Part shown: positions 1 through 8,887 of the stretch, piece after piece
Numbering within the stretch: the first letter of the stretch is position 1
Layout of the letters: each line of letters begins with the position of its first letter
From: Oryzisolibacter propanilivorax
GTDB lineage: Bacteria; Pseudomonadota; Gammaproteobacteria; Burkholderiales; Burkholderiaceae_C
Assembly: GCF_900103645.1 (NCBI RefSeq)
Contig: NZ_FNHP01000004.1
Coordinates: forward strand, 1-64,000
Direction: 5' to 3'
Length of the DNA stretch: 64,000 nucleotides
Made by a program: the position numbers and the translations under genes
Notes under the pieces: model-generated
What the model was told of the DNA's origin: nothing
Database searches by the model: none
The model's input: only the letters and a program-made list of their open reading frames with translations

Positions 1-126
1 GACGAGGTCATCGACTGGGTACTCTGGTACAACCGGACCCGGCTGCACTCGACGCTGGCATACGTCAGCCCGGTGCGTTTCGAGCAAGACTGGCAAGCGG
101 CTCAGGCCAAGCAAGCCAATTCGTGA
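1..126 (+). CDS. IS3-family transposase OrfB, C-terminal fragment
   Basis: The first 126 bases encode 41 residues and a TGA stop in frame 1, with no start because the gene begins outside the window. The segment YNRTRLHSTLAYVSP is the typical end of the rve integrase core of IS3-family OrfB transposases (the N-R-x-R-x-H-S-x-L region just after the last catalytic Glu). The enzyme would cut and join IS ends. The IS subgroup cannot be decided from so short a tail, and whether the full copy is intact is unknown. Confidence 0.85.
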   Translation, partial: DEVIDWVLWYNRTRLHSTLAYVSPVRFEQDWQAAQAKQANS

Positions 127-162
127 TCCCGCTATGGGGTACGGATTCCGGGGGCAAGGTCA
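1..162 (+). mobile_element. Right end of an IS3-family insertion sequence (partial)
   Basis: The window opens inside an insertion sequence. A transposase tail ends at 126. A likely right terminal inverted repeat follows, ending in GGGGCAAGGTCA at about 151-162, which fits the TG...CA termini of IS3-type elements when read from outside. The left part of the element is outside the window, so the matching inverted repeat and any target duplication cannot be checked. The exact boundary at 162 is inference. Confidence 0.6.
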
Positions 163-211
163 GCCCTCACCCGGGGCTTACACGCTGCGGATGCGGCCGT
201 ACTAAACCTCT

Positions 212-664
212 TCAAAATGAGGGCTCCACCGCCCCTATCGTACGGTAGACACCGCCCACCTCCTCCTGCAGCGCCGCATCGGGCGCGATACCCTCCTCAC
301 GCATCACCTTGCGCACGATGGCAAAGCAGGCCGCGCCCGTGGGGATGCCGCAGTAGTGGCCGATGTGCAGCAGCACCTCCCGCAGCTGGAGCTGGGGCAC
401 GCCGGTGCGCAGCAGCGCATTGCGCACGTGGCGCTCGAACTCCTCCATCTGCCCCGCCCCCGCCAGCATGGCCAGCGTGACCAGGCTCAGGGTCGGGCGG
501 TCGATGACCTGGCGGGTCCAGGTGCCTGCCCAGCTCACGTTGGTGACGTACATGTTCCACGCGCGATCCATGGGGCTGCCCTGCCCCTGCAGCTTGTCCA
601 CGTGCGCATCGCCCAGGACGGCGCGGCGGCTCGCCGCGCCGGCGGGATCGAAATCTTGGGTCAT
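212..664 (-). CDS. Carboxymuconolactone decarboxylase-family protein
   Basis: A 150-residue protein of the carboxymuconolactone decarboxylase/AhpD-like superfamily. The segment HIGHYCGIPTGAACFA near residue 110 matches the conserved H-x3-Y-C-G-x-P block of PcaC-type proteins, and length is near that of single-domain members. PcaC decarboxylates a muconolactone in the beta-ketoadipate pathway, but no other pca genes are here, so only the family is supported. It is the last gene of the minus-strand catabolic operon, and its ATG overlaps the stop of the isomerase gene (ATGA at 664-661), implying translational coupling. Its stop lies only about 50 bp from the IS end, so the IS may cap the operon. 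The extreme C-terminus could have been altered by the insertion, but nothing proves this. Confidence 0.8.
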   Translation of the reverse strand: MTQDFDPAGAASRRAVLGDAHVDKLQGQGSPMDRAWNMYVTNVSWAGTWTRQVIDRPTLSLVTLAMLAGAGQMEEFERHVRNALLRTGVPQLQLREVLLHIGHYCGIPTGAACFAIVRKVMREEGIAPDAALQEEVGGVYRTIGAVEPSF

Positions 665-1482
665 CTTGAACTTCCTTTGTCGTCGAACCACGGCCGTATG
701 CTGTCCCACGCCCTGCGCGCGACGGCCTCGGCAGGCTGCGCCAGGCTGGCGGCGTTGAACACCTCCACCACCACGTCGCCCGCGTAGCCCGTGCGCCGCA
801 GGTCGGCGAAGAACGCTTCTAGCGGCATCGCGCCCTCGCCGGGCAGCAAGCGGTAGCTGCGACTGACCTCGACGGCCGGCATGCGCAGCGGAACTAGGTC
901 GCACACCTCCACGAGGAACAGGCGCTCTGGCGCAATCTCGCCGGCCGCGACGCGGGTGTCGCCACGCACGAAGGCGTGGAACACGTCCAGCTGCAGCCCG
1001 AGCGCGGGGCTGTCCACCGCCTCCACAAGCTCCAGCGCACGCCACCAGTGGTTCACATGGGGCGCCCAGGCGATGGGCTCGTAGGCGATGCGCAGCCCGC
1101 GCGCTGCGGCCTCCCGGGCCAGCTCGCCCAGGTCGTCGATGAGGCAGGACGCATCGCCCCGCGCCGAGTCTTGCGAGTTCGCGGCCAGCGTGACCAGCGG
1201 AGCGCCGGCGAGATTCGCCAGGTCCATCATGCGGCGCGCGATGTCCAGCTTCCACGCCCTTTCGCCGGGCGGGCAGCCCTCAAAATGGCGGATGGCCTGC
1301 AGCGCGGTGACTGCCATGCCTTCGTCTTGCAGCCTGCGCAGGGCGATCTCGGGGCCTTCGAAGTGCTCGAACAGGTCGCGCGCCCACAGCTCCGTGGCCT
1401 GGAAGCCCGCCCGGCGCATGGCCTGCACCTTGGCGTCGAAATTTCCGCCCAGCGCGGCGGTGGAAAAAGCGATGCGATTCAT
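661..1482 (-). CDS. Sugar phosphate isomerase/epimerase-like TIM-barrel protein
   Basis: A 273-residue AP-endonuclease-2-type TIM barrel. It has the family's alternating strand/acid pattern: MNRIAFSTAALGG at the start, YEPIAW near residue 157, LQLDVFHAF near 193 and VVVEVFN near 250, where Glu, Asp and His would bind a divalent metal. Relatives include hydroxypyruvate isomerases, inosose dehydratases and 3-dehydroshikimate dehydratase-type enzymes; none can be preferred. It overlaps the SDR gene upstream (ATGA, 1482-1479) and the CMD gene downstream, so it belongs to the nine-gene operon. It probably isomerises or dehydrates an oxygenated intermediate, but the substrate is unknown. Confidence 0.8.
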   Translation of the reverse strand: MNRIAFSTAALGGNFDAKVQAMRRAGFQATELWARDLFEHFEGPEIALRRLQDEGMAVTALQAIRHFEGCPPGERAWKLDIARRMMDLANLAGAPLVTLAANSQDSARGDASCLIDDLGELAREAAARGLRIAYEPIAWAPHVNHWWRALELVEAVDSPALGLQLDVFHAFVRGDTRVAAGEIAPERLFLVEVCDLVPLRMPAVEVSRSYRLLPGEGAMPLEAFFADLRRTGYAGDVVVEVFNAASLAQPAEAVARRAWDSIRPWFDDKGSSR

Positions 1483-2525
1483 GGGGCGGGAAGGATACGC
1501 AGGCGCCGGTAGGCCTGGATGATCTCCAGGATCATGGCCGGCGTATCCACCGTCTCGCCGAAGCCGTGCCGCCGCAGTTTTTCGAGCGACATGGTCTGTT
1601 CCCACGCCAGCGCCAGCGTGGCGTCCATGAAGTTCCAGTCCACCAGCGCCGGCAAGGCATTGGGCACCAGCGCATCGCGCTGGACGACCCGGCTCCAGAG
1701 AACGGCCAGGGGCGGCATGGTGTCGCGCAGCGCCTGCGGCCGGGGCGGAGCGGCTTCCATGCCGAAGGCCGCGGCAACCGCCGGCCACACCTGGCTCCAC
1801 GAGAACACGTCGCCGTTGGCGACGTTGAAGTCCTCGTCGCGCGCCGCCGGATCGGCGGCGGCCCACAGCATGGCGCGGGCGAGCAGGTCGGCCGAGGTGT
1901 AGGTCAGCCGCGCATCGAAGGCCGCCTGCGAGCCGGGAAAGGCCAGCGGCAGGCCCTGCTCCTTCATGAGCTGGGCATAGACCGCCATGCCCAGCATGAC
2001 GTTGCTGGGACTGTGCGTGGCCACCCCGCTCACGCAGTGCGGCCGCAGCGTCGACCAGTGCCAGGGCCGTCCCTGGGCGCGCTCGCGCACAAGGGCGTGC
2101 TGGTCGTAGTAGAAATGCGCAGCGCCGGGGACCGGGTCGCTCTCGCGCGCCGGCACCGGAAAGGGACCGGCCGTCGATCCGTACCATTTCAGGCCATGCA
2201 CGAGCTGCACGTGCCGCAGCGAGGGCAGGTCCTGCAGCACGTCGAGCACCGCCTCCAGCACGCGGACGTTCGACTCCCGCTCGATCCGGTAGCCCTTCTG
2301 CAAGGTCCTGGCCAGGAAGAACACATGCGACACGCCCGCCACCTGGCCCGGCAGCGCCTGCACGGACGCCGGGTCGAGCAGGTCCAGGGCGATGGCGCGG
2401 TGGGTCGCGGGCGAGGCCCGGGGCGGCGTGCGCTGGGTCGCGGCGGTCTCCCACCCCGCGGCCGCGAGCGCCCGGACCAAGTGCCCGCCCACCAGCCCGG
2501 AGCCGCCGATCACGAGGGCTTTCAT
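1479..2525 (-). CDS. Atypical SDR, progesterone 5-beta-reductase-like (PRISE) oxidoreductase
   Basis: A 348-residue Rossmann protein. The N-terminus carries MKALVIGGSGLVGGHLVRAL, a glycine-rich NAD(P) motif of extended/atypical SDRs. The segments QLVHGLKWYG (residues ~108-117) and FYYDQHALV (~137) resemble the PRISE group, where a Lys and a Tyr of the x-K-x-Y-G and F-Y-Y-x-x-E/Q-D motifs form the active site. Plant relatives (progesterone 5-beta-reductase, iridoid synthase) reduce activated C=C bonds. A bacterial role as enone or enoate reductase is an inference. Start and stop overlap neighbouring operon genes by 4 bp each (ATGA at 2525 and at 1482), so it is tightly coupled with the Bug receptor and the isomerase. 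Confidence 0.78.
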   Translation of the reverse strand: MKALVIGGSGLVGGHLVRALAAAGWETAATQRTPPRASPATHRAIALDLLDPASVQALPGQVAGVSHVFFLARTLQKGYRIERESNVRVLEAVLDVLQDLPSLRHVQLVHGLKWYGSTAGPFPVPARESDPVPGAAHFYYDQHALVRERAQGRPWHWSTLRPHCVSGVATHSPSNVMLGMAVYAQLMKEQGLPLAFPGSQAAFDARLTYTSADLLARAMLWAAADPAARDEDFNVANGDVFSWSQVWPAVAAAFGMEAAPPRPQALRDTMPPLAVLWSRVVQRDALVPNALPALVDWNFMDATLALAWEQTMSLEKLRRHGFGETVDTPAMILEIIQAYRRLRILPAP

Positions 2526-3517
2526 CCTTCCGCGCGCGCGCCGGCCTTCTTGACCACGGCCGCCCAGCGCTCGGTCTCGTCGCGCACGAACTGGCGGAAC
2601 TGCCCCATGGGCATGCCGGAGGCGCGAGTGCCCAGCTCTTGGAACCGCCGCACGGTGTCGGGCTCCTGCAGGATGCGCTGAACCTGGGCGGACAGCTGCC
2701 GAAGCACGTCGCCCGGCGTGCCCTTGGGCGCGAAGAGGCCCTGCCACGAGGTGGCGACGAAGCCCGGCAGGGTTTCGGCGATGGTCGGGATGTCCGGCGT
2801 GTCCGGCCAGCGCTCCGCGGAGCTGATGCCCAGCGCGCGCACCTTCCCGGCGCGGGCCTGCGCCAGCGCCGTGGGCATGTTGTCGAACGCGAGCTGCACC
2901 TGCCCGGCGATCAGGTCGGCCATCATCTGGCTGCTGCCCTTGTAGGGCACGTGGAGCATGGACGTGCCCGTGGTCATCTTGAACAGCTCCGCCAGGACGT
3001 GCGTCGACGTGCCCACGCCCGTGGAGCCGTAGCTCAGCTTGTCGGGATGGCTCTTGAGGTACTGCACCAGCTCCGCCACGGTCTTGACCGGAACGCTGGG
3101 GTGCACCACCAGCATGTTCGGCCCCGCAGCTACCAGCGAGATGGGCTCGAAGTCGCGCAGGTTGTCGTAGCGCAGGTTCGGGTAGACCGAGGCGTTGATG
3201 GCGTGCGAGCTCACCGTCCCCATGATGAGGGTGTACCCGTCGGGCGCCGCCTTGGCCACGTATTCCGCGCCAACGCCGCCGCCCGCGCCCAGCTTGTTCT
3301 CCACCACCACGGGCGCCTTCCACGCCTCCGAGAGCTTCTGGGCCACGTAGCGCGCCACCACGTCGGTCACGCCTCCCGCGCTCAGCGGCACGACGATGGT
3401 GACGGCGCGCGAAGGGTAGCTGCCTTGCGCGAGCGACAGGGCGGGCACGCCCCCTGCCATCGCGATGCCGCAACCGATAAACTGTCTCCTGTTAAATGTG
3501 CTCATGTTTGTCTCCAT
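2522..3517 (-). CDS. Bug-family (TctC-like) periplasmic solute-binding receptor
   Basis: A 331-residue tripartite tricarboxylate transporter receptor of the Bug family, expanded in Bordetella, Cupriavidus and Comamonadaceae. A twin-arginine-like leader (NRRQFIGCGIAMAGG, residues 9-23) ends at SLAQ|GSYPSR. The mature protein begins with YPSRAVTIVVPLSAGG, followed by the hallmark VVENKLGAGGGVGAEYVAKAAPDGYT (the last Asp contacts the ligand carboxylate through water). No TctA/TctB membrane subunits lie here, which is usual for Bug genes; the receptor may serve a distant permease or act as a sensor. Its presence suggests the operon handles a carboxylic acid. An alternative ATG lies four codons in (3505). 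Confidence 0.9.
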   Translation of the reverse strand: METNMSTFNRRQFIGCGIAMAGGVPALSLAQGSYPSRAVTIVVPLSAGGVTDVVARYVAQKLSEAWKAPVVVENKLGAGGGVGAEYVAKAAPDGYTLIMGTVSSHAINASVYPNLRYDNLRDFEPISLVAAGPNMLVVHPSVPVKTVAELVQYLKSHPDKLSYGSTGVGTSTHVLAELFKMTTGTSMLHVPYKGSSQMMADLIAGQVQLAFDNMPTALAQARAGKVRALGISSAERWPDTPDIPTIAETLPGFVATSWQGLFAPKGTPGDVLRQLSAQVQRILQEPDTVRRFQELGTRASGMPMGQFRQFVRDETERWAAVVKKAGARAEG

Positions 3518-3543
3518 GGTTGTGTAGCGAAGAAACGTGGAAA

Positions 3544-5340
3544 TCAGCCCCGGTGCAGCGGATTGGGGTCGAAGCTCGGGCGCGGCCCCGCGATGGGCGG
3601 CATGTCCCAGGCGCCCGCCGTGAGCCGCGGCGCGTCAGCGTTGACGCGCACGTCCAGCACTGTGGGCCGGTTCGACCGGATCGCGCGCTCCAGCTGTCCG
3701 GCGAGGTCGGCGGCACGCTCCACGCGCAGGCCTTGCGCGCCCATGGCCTGGGCCAGCAGCGCGTAGTCGGTACTGTGCAGCGCGCCCTCCACGCCGTTGT
3801 CGCGAAAGCGTGTGGCGAATTCGCGGTCCTGCCCGTAGAAGCCCTTCTGCAGATCGCGGATGGAGACGTAGCCGCTGTTGTTCCACACCACCCAGACGAT
3901 GGGCAGGCGGTATTCGACGGCGGTGGCCACGGCGCTGGCGTGCATGAGCATGCCCCCGTCCCCCACCACCGCGACGATGGGCCTGTCCTGCGCGGCCAAC
4001 TGGGCCCCTATGGCGCCGCCGACCCCGAAGCCCATCGTGGCCGAACCGCCCGACTGCAGGAACAGCCCGCCCTCGCGCACGGGCCACTGCTGCACCATCC
4101 AGCTGTGGTGCTGGCCGATATCGGAGAGCACGACCGCCTCGCGCGGCGTCACGGCGGCGATGTCCGCCACCACCCGGCCCGGGTGCAGCGGCGCCTCGTC
4201 GCTGCGCTGGCCGGGAGCCAGCGCGTCCCGCCAGAGCGATCGCCAGTGCGCAGTCGTGGTGACCCAGCCGGCACGCCGCTGCGGGTGCAGATCCGCATGG
4301 CGCTGCGCTTCCTGCGCCAACTGCTCCAGGAAGGTGCCGGCATCGGCCAGCACGCCCAGTTCGGTGGCGTAGTTGCGCGCCAGCGCGGACGGATCAATGT
4401 CCACGTGGATGATGCGCGTACCCACGCTGTGCGTGACACCATCGGCCCAACTGCTCGTGCCCCGGTCGCCAAACCGTGTGCCCAGAGCCAGCAGTACGTC
4501 GCAGCCGCGGGTGGCGCGGTTGCCGGGATAGCCGCCGTCGCGCCCCGTGGGCCCGAGGTACAGCGGATCCTGGTCGTCCAGCACGCTCTTGCCCTGCGGC
4601 GTGGTGGCCACGGGAATGCCCAGCACCCGGCTGGCGCGGGCCAGCGCCTGGGCGGCATCGCCGACGAGGCAGCCGTGGCCGGCCAGGATCAGCGGGCGCT
4701 CGGCTTCCAGCAGCATCGACAGCGCCCGCTCCACGGCCTGCGCCGGCGCGGCACTGCGCCAGTCCACGCCCTTGCGCCACACCTCGGGGGACTCGATGCC
4801 CGCCTCCACGCGCTCCTCGAACACGTTGAAGGGAACGTCCAAGTGCACCGGCCCTGGCCGGCCGGCCACCATGGCGGTGCAGGCCTGGCGCATGAGGCCG
4901 GGCAGCATGTCCGCTCGGGGCGCCTGGAAGCTGCGCTTCACATAGGGACGCATGGCGGTGACGAAGTCCGCTTGGTGGTGGTGCCCCAGCTCCTGAAACG
5001 GCCCTTTGTTGAACTGCTGGGTGGGCACGTTGCCCGTGATCGCGAGCAGCGCGGAGGAATCGAACATCGCGTTGGCGATGGCCATCTGGATGTTGATCGA
5101 GCCCGGGCCGCAGGACGTGAACGTGGCGGCGGGCTGGCGCGCCACCCGGTAATAAGCATCCGCCGCGAACCCGGCGATCTGCTCGTTATGCACCGACACC
5201 GTCCGGATGCGGTCGCGGCGATCCAGCGCCGCATCCATCAGGCCCACGATGCCGTGGCCGCACAGGCCGAAGAGGTAGGGGACTTTCTCGGCGATCAGGT
5301 GGTCGACGATGATTTCCGCGCCTCGCAGGGATTGGGTCAT
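3544..5340 (-). CDS. Thiamine-diphosphate-dependent enzyme, acetolactate synthase-like
   Basis: A 598-residue ThDP enzyme with the three-domain POX fold: N-terminal PYR domain with the cofactor-activating Glu in VHNEQIAGF (Glu53), central FAD/NAD-like domain, and C-terminal PP domain with the Mg/ThDP motif GDGG near residue 460 and NN about 27 residues later. Acetolactate synthases, 2-oxoacid decarboxylases, sulfoacetaldehyde acetyltransferase and 2-hydroxyacyl-CoA lyases all share this design. The sequence is ALS-like, but there is no ilvN partner and the operon is catabolic. A decarboxylase or lyase that makes an aldehyde for the neighbouring aldehyde dehydrogenase is the most economical idea (inference). 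It lies 18 bp after the CoA-ligase alpha gene and 26 bp before the Bug gene. Confidence 0.85.
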   Translation of the reverse strand: MTQSLRGAEIIVDHLIAEKVPYLFGLCGHGIVGLMDAALDRRDRIRTVSVHNEQIAGFAADAYYRVARQPAATFTSCGPGSINIQMAIANAMFDSSALLAITGNVPTQQFNKGPFQELGHHHQADFVTAMRPYVKRSFQAPRADMLPGLMRQACTAMVAGRPGPVHLDVPFNVFEERVEAGIESPEVWRKGVDWRSAAPAQAVERALSMLLEAERPLILAGHGCLVGDAAQALARASRVLGIPVATTPQGKSVLDDQDPLYLGPTGRDGGYPGNRATRGCDVLLALGTRFGDRGTSSWADGVTHSVGTRIIHVDIDPSALARNYATELGVLADAGTFLEQLAQEAQRHADLHPQRRAGWVTTTAHWRSLWRDALAPGQRSDEAPLHPGRVVADIAAVTPREAVVLSDIGQHHSWMVQQWPVREGGLFLQSGGSATMGFGVGGAIGAQLAAQDRPIVAVVGDGGMLMHASAVATAVEYRLPIVWVVWNNSGYVSIRDLQKGFYGQDREFATRFRDNGVEGALHSTDYALLAQAMGAQGLRVERAADLAGQLERAIRSNRPTVLDVRVNADAPRLTAGAWDMPPIAGPRPSFDPNPLHRG

Positions 5341-5358
5341 GGGAGTCCTTCTTGTGCT

Positions 5359-6243
5359 TCAGTGGTGAGAACCGGGGCCTGGCGCGGCCGGCAGGGCCTC
5401 CACCAGCGCCTCGATGGTGTCGAAGACCTGGGCGCCCGCGGCGCGCAGTGCCCGCTGCTTGGAGGCCAGCGTGCCCCGCTCGCCCAGCACCAGCGCGCCG
5501 GCGTGGCCCATCGTCACGCCCTCCTTGGCCTGCGCGCCGGCGATCAGGGCGAACACGGGCTTGGGGCAGCGCAGCGCGGCCCAGGCCTCGGCGAATTCCT
5601 CTTCCTCGTCCCCGCCGATCTCGCCGACCAGCAGCAGGGCCTGCGTGGGCGCATGGCGCGCGAAGCCTTGCGCGAGATCCGCGAACCGCAGCCCTTTGAC
5701 CGGGTCGCCGCCCACGCCGATCCAGGCGCTCTGGCCCAGCCCGCGCTGCACCATGCGCCGTCCGACTTCGTACGACAACGTCCCGCTCTTGGACATCACC
5801 CCTACCGCGCCGGGCGCCAGCGAGATATCGGGCAGGAAGCCCAGTTTCACTTGGCCCGGAATGCACAGCCCCGGCGTGGAGGCGCCGACCCATTCCACGC
5901 CGGCCTCGCGGGTGAGCGCGCGGATGCGCAGCGCATCGTGCACCTCGATGCCTTCCGCCACCGTCACCACCACCTTCATGCCGGCATGGACGGCCTGCGC
6001 CACGGCCTGCAAGGTGGACTGCGGCGGCACCAGGGCGATGCTGACCCGCGCGCCCGTAGCGCGCGCGGCCTCGGCACAGTCCTCGAAGACGGGAAACGCC
6101 TGGGGCTCCCCGGCGCGCATGCGCCCGGTGCCCCCGACGATGCGGGTGCCGTAGCGCTGCATCAGCGCCGCGTGCTTCTGCCCCATGCGCCCGGTGATGC
6201 CCTGCACCAGCACGGGTGTGGCGCGGTCCAGTTCAAACAGCAT
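5359..6243 (-). CDS. Acid-CoA ligase alpha subunit, succinyl-CoA synthetase SucD-like
   Basis: A 294-residue SucD-type subunit. It has the CoA-binding Rossmann start LVQGITGRMGQKHAALMQRY and the phospho-histidine loop GVTMGHAGALV with His247. The ligase domain of these enzymes transfers phosphate from ATP through this His to the acid, then forms the CoA thioester. It overlaps the beta subunit by 11 bp (6233-6243), as expected for an alpha2beta2 pair. Housekeeping sucCD is normally linked to other genes, so this appears to be a dedicated copy for a special organic acid. Malate-CoA ligase (MtkAB) is a related alternative, but no malyl-CoA lyase is nearby. Confidence 0.88.
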   Translation of the reverse strand: MLFELDRATPVLVQGITGRMGQKHAALMQRYGTRIVGGTGRMRAGEPQAFPVFEDCAEAARATGARVSIALVPPQSTLQAVAQAVHAGMKVVVTVAEGIEVHDALRIRALTREAGVEWVGASTPGLCIPGQVKLGFLPDISLAPGAVGVMSKSGTLSYEVGRRMVQRGLGQSAWIGVGGDPVKGLRFADLAQGFARHAPTQALLLVGEIGGDEEEEFAEAWAALRCPKPVFALIAGAQAKEGVTMGHAGALVLGERGTLASKQRALRAAGAQVFDTIEALVEALPAAPGPGSHH

Positions 6244-7414
6244 GGAAGGCCCCCTGTTCCTTGGTACACGAGGCCTTGCCCAGCAGGCGGCCCACGCGCG
6301 CGATGGCTTGCTGCAGGTCGGGCTCGAAGACGATGGGCAGTTCCGGATGGCGCGCGATGATCGCCCTGGCCTGCGCCTCCCCGTTGCCCACCAGGCGAGC
6401 CACGATCGGCCAGCGGCACTCCGGCCGGGCCTGCAGCGCATCCACCAGCAGCTGCGTGAACTCCGACAGGTCCGTGATGCCGGCGAAGATGTTGACCAGC
6501 ACCACCTGCACGTCCGGCGCCGCGGCCAGCCAGTCGAAGATCCGCAGCAGGCGTTCGGGGCTGCCGCGCATCTGGCCGGTGCGCATGTCGCAGAAGTTGA
6601 ACGGCGCGATGCCCTGGCCCACCAGTTCGTCGATGAGCATCATGGACAGGCCCGCGCCCGTGGTGACCAAGCCCACGCGGCCGGCCGGATCGATTTCGAC
6701 GAAATCGAAATCCTCGGAGAGCTTGCGCCAGGCATCGGGGTACAGGTCCCGCTGCTCGGCCAGGATCGCCCGCACCGGAGAAGCCGCATCGACGGCATTC
6801 ATGTCGACCACCACCTTCGCGTCGCCCGCGACGAAGCGCCCATCCTCCTGCGCGAACAGTGGATTGATTTCGGCCAGCATGAGCCGGTGGGCGAGGAACA
6901 TCGCGACCAGGCGCTCCCCCACCTCCTGCAGCCCGGCGCGCAGCGCGGGAGCGGCCTGCGCGCTCATGCGCTGCACGGCGCCGCGCAGGGTCGCCTCGTC
7001 CAGCGGCAGGAGTTCGTTGAAGCCCTGGCCCTGCGCCGCATGGGCCTCGATGTCTACGCCGCCCTGCGGGCTGTGGATCAGGCGGATGCCACCCGCGCTC
7101 GCATCCACCATGAGCGCCAGGTAGTGCTCCGAGCCGGCGCACGGCTCCTCGACCAGTACGTCCCTGGTCTGGCATCCCTTGATGCGCAGGCCGAACAATG
7201 CGTCCAGCACGGCGGGCAGCGCGGCGCCGTCTTCCACGCGCTGGACGCCGCCGGCCTTGCCGCGGCCACCGACGGGCACCTGGGCCTTGGCAATCCAGGG
7301 CCCATGGCCGGGCAGCGCGGGCACTGCCTGCGATTCACGGACGCGAACCCCGCGCGGCACGGCGATGCCGGCCTCGCGGAACAACCGCTTTCCATCCGCT
7401 TCAAGCAACAACAT
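6233..7414 (-). CDS. Acid-CoA ligase beta subunit, succinyl-CoA synthetase SucC-like (ATP-grasp)
   Basis: A 393-residue ATP-grasp subunit, close to SucC length (~388). Recognisable parts are the N-terminal helix MLLLEADGKRLFREAGIAVP, the nucleotide-binding segment WIAKAQVPVGGRGKAGGV (residues ~44-61), and the C-terminal VNIFAGITDLSEF loop, which in SucC reads NIFGGI and contacts the phosphohistidine. The LAEINPLFA segment is the conserved Mg-binding N-P-L. With the overlapping alpha gene it should form an ADP- or GDP-producing acid-CoA ligase. It sits 16 bp after the aldehyde dehydrogenase stop, supporting an aldehyde to acid to acyl-CoA order. Substrate unknown. Confidence 0.88.
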   Translation of the reverse strand: MLLLEADGKRLFREAGIAVPRGVRVRESQAVPALPGHGPWIAKAQVPVGGRGKAGGVQRVEDGAALPAVLDALFGLRIKGCQTRDVLVEEPCAGSEHYLALMVDASAGGIRLIHSPQGGVDIEAHAAQGQGFNELLPLDEATLRGAVQRMSAQAAPALRAGLQEVGERLVAMFLAHRLMLAEINPLFAQEDGRFVAGDAKVVVDMNAVDAASPVRAILAEQRDLYPDAWRKLSEDFDFVEIDPAGRVGLVTTGAGLSMMLIDELVGQGIAPFNFCDMRTGQMRGSPERLLRIFDWLAAAPDVQVVLVNIFAGITDLSEFTQLLVDALQARPECRWPIVARLVGNGEAQARAIIARHPELPIVFEPDLQQAIARVGRLLGKASCTKEQGAFHAV

Positions 7415-7430
7415 GTCGTTCCCTTGCCTC

Positions 7431-8864
7431 TCAAACGTTGAAGACGACGAACCGCTCTTCGGTCATGTCCTGGATGGCGAAGCGCGGCCCTTCCCTGCCG
7501 ATCCCGCTGGCCTTGACGCCGCCGTAGGGCGCCTGGTCCGAGCGCCAGGTGGAGGTTCCGTTGACGATCACCGCACCCATGCGCAGCGTGCGCACCGCCT
7601 GCATGGCCAGCGGCAGCGACTGGGTGTAGATGCCCGCCTGCAGGCCGAACGGCCCGGCGTTGACGAGGTCGAACACCTGCCGCACATCGTCGAAGGGCGC
7701 CAGCAGCACGACCGGGCCGAACACCTCGCCCTGCATGGCCTCGCAGTGCCACGGCACGTCGGCCAGCACGGTGGGATGCACCAGGGCGCCCGCGTGGCTT
7801 CCTCCGCACACCCGCTTGGCGCCGGCGGCCACGGCACCGTCGATCAGCCCCTGTATCCGCCGCGCGGCGTGCGCCGAGATCACCGGGCCCACTTCGGTGC
7901 GCTCGTCCAGCGGATCGCCTACGCGCAGCGCCTGCACGATCTCGGCGACGCGGGCCGTGAACGCCTCGTAGAGCGAACGGTGGACCAGCACGTTCTGCAC
8001 GGAGATGCAGCTCTGGCCCGCCAGCCGCATGCTGTTGCGCGCGCAGGCCTGCGCGGCCTCCTCCAGCGGTGCATCGGCGGCGACCACCGTGAAGCCGTTG
8101 CCGCCCAGCTCCAGCGCCACGCGCTTGAGGCCGCTCGTGGCCTTCACCCGTTCCCCGATGCGGCTCGATCCCGTGAACGAGACGAAGTCCACCTGCGGCG
8201 CAGCCACCAGCCGTGCGGCGGCCCGGTCGCCCTGCACCACCTGCAGCCAGCCTGCGGGAATGCCGGCCTCCAGCAGCACCTCGGCCAGCCGGCAAATGGT
8301 CAGCGCGGACTGCGGCGAGGGCTTGAGCACGACCGCGTTGCCCGCGGCCCATGCCGGTCCCAGCTTGTGGGCCGTCAGGTTGACCGGCGCGTTGAAGGGG
8401 GTGATGGCTGCCACCACGCCCACGGGAAAGCGCAGGCTCACGCCCAGCTTGCCCGCCCCGATGGCGCTGGAATCCATGGGAATCTGCGCACCCTCGATGC
8501 GCACCGCCTCCTGTGCGGACAGCTCGAAGGTCTCGGCGCTGCGCAGGACTTCGGTCAGCCCGTCGGCCACGGGCTTGCCGGTTTCGATCGCCATGGTCCG
8601 CGCGATCGACGCGCTGTGCCGCCGGATGCCTTGCGCCGCCTGGCGCAGCAGCACGGCCCTGTCGCGCGCGGGCATGGCGGCGATGGCGGCCTTGGCTGCG
8701 TTGGCAGCGGCAAGCGCACGGTCCAGCAGTTCGTCGCTGCATTCGCAGACCGAGAAATCGCTGCGCCCGGTGAAGGGGTTGCAGGCGGGCACCCGTTCGG
8801 GCGTCTCGATCCACTGGCCGTCGATCAGCAGCGGGACATGCTGCGGCAGGGTGTCTGTGTGCAT
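7431..8864 (-). CDS. NAD(P)-dependent aldehyde dehydrogenase
   Basis: A 477-residue member of the ALDH superfamily. The general base Glu252 lies in LELGGNG and the catalytic Cys286 in LAGQSCISVQ. TPFNAPVN near residue 155 and the FTGSSRIG coenzyme motif near 230 are intact, so it should be active. GQSC with a short C-terminus resembles lactaldehyde/non-phosphorylating glyceraldehyde-3-phosphate or sulfolactaldehyde dehydrogenases rather than betaine-type enzymes. The ATG at 8864 is preferred because GAGG lies five bases before it; an ATG at 8879 would add five residues without a ribosome site. In the operon it probably oxidises the aldehyde made by the ThDP enzyme to the acid used by the CoA ligase (inference). 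Confidence 0.88.
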   Translation of the reverse strand: MHTDTLPQHVPLLIDGQWIETPERVPACNPFTGRSDFSVCECSDELLDRALAAANAAKAAIAAMPARDRAVLLRQAAQGIRRHSASIARTMAIETGKPVADGLTEVLRSAETFELSAQEAVRIEGAQIPMDSSAIGAGKLGVSLRFPVGVVAAITPFNAPVNLTAHKLGPAWAAGNAVVLKPSPQSALTICRLAEVLLEAGIPAGWLQVVQGDRAAARLVAAPQVDFVSFTGSSRIGERVKATSGLKRVALELGGNGFTVVAADAPLEEAAQACARNSMRLAGQSCISVQNVLVHRSLYEAFTARVAEIVQALRVGDPLDERTEVGPVISAHAARRIQGLIDGAVAAGAKRVCGGSHAGALVHPTVLADVPWHCEAMQGEVFGPVVLLAPFDDVRQVFDLVNAGPFGLQAGIYTQSLPLAMQAVRTLRMGAVIVNGTSTWRSDQAPYGGVKASGIGREGPRFAIQDMTEERFVVFNV

Positions 8865-8887
8865 GGAGTCCTCGAACATGGCGCGGC

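Noticed and set aside
3496-6360. A very long plus-strand open frame opposite the ThDP and CoA-ligase genes
   Set aside because: It is antisense to two clear enzymes, has His/Arg/Gly-rich content with no domain, and arises from the codon bias of GC-rich DNA. Similar long antisense frames (for example 17177-19825 minus opposite cphA', 30550-33519 plus opposite the hybrid kinase) were rejected for the same reason.
5359-7414. Calling the pair malate-CoA ligase (mtkAB) or housekeeping sucCD
   Set aside because: No malyl-CoA lyase or serine-cycle gene is near, and the operon context is not the TCA cycle. Family-level naming is safer.
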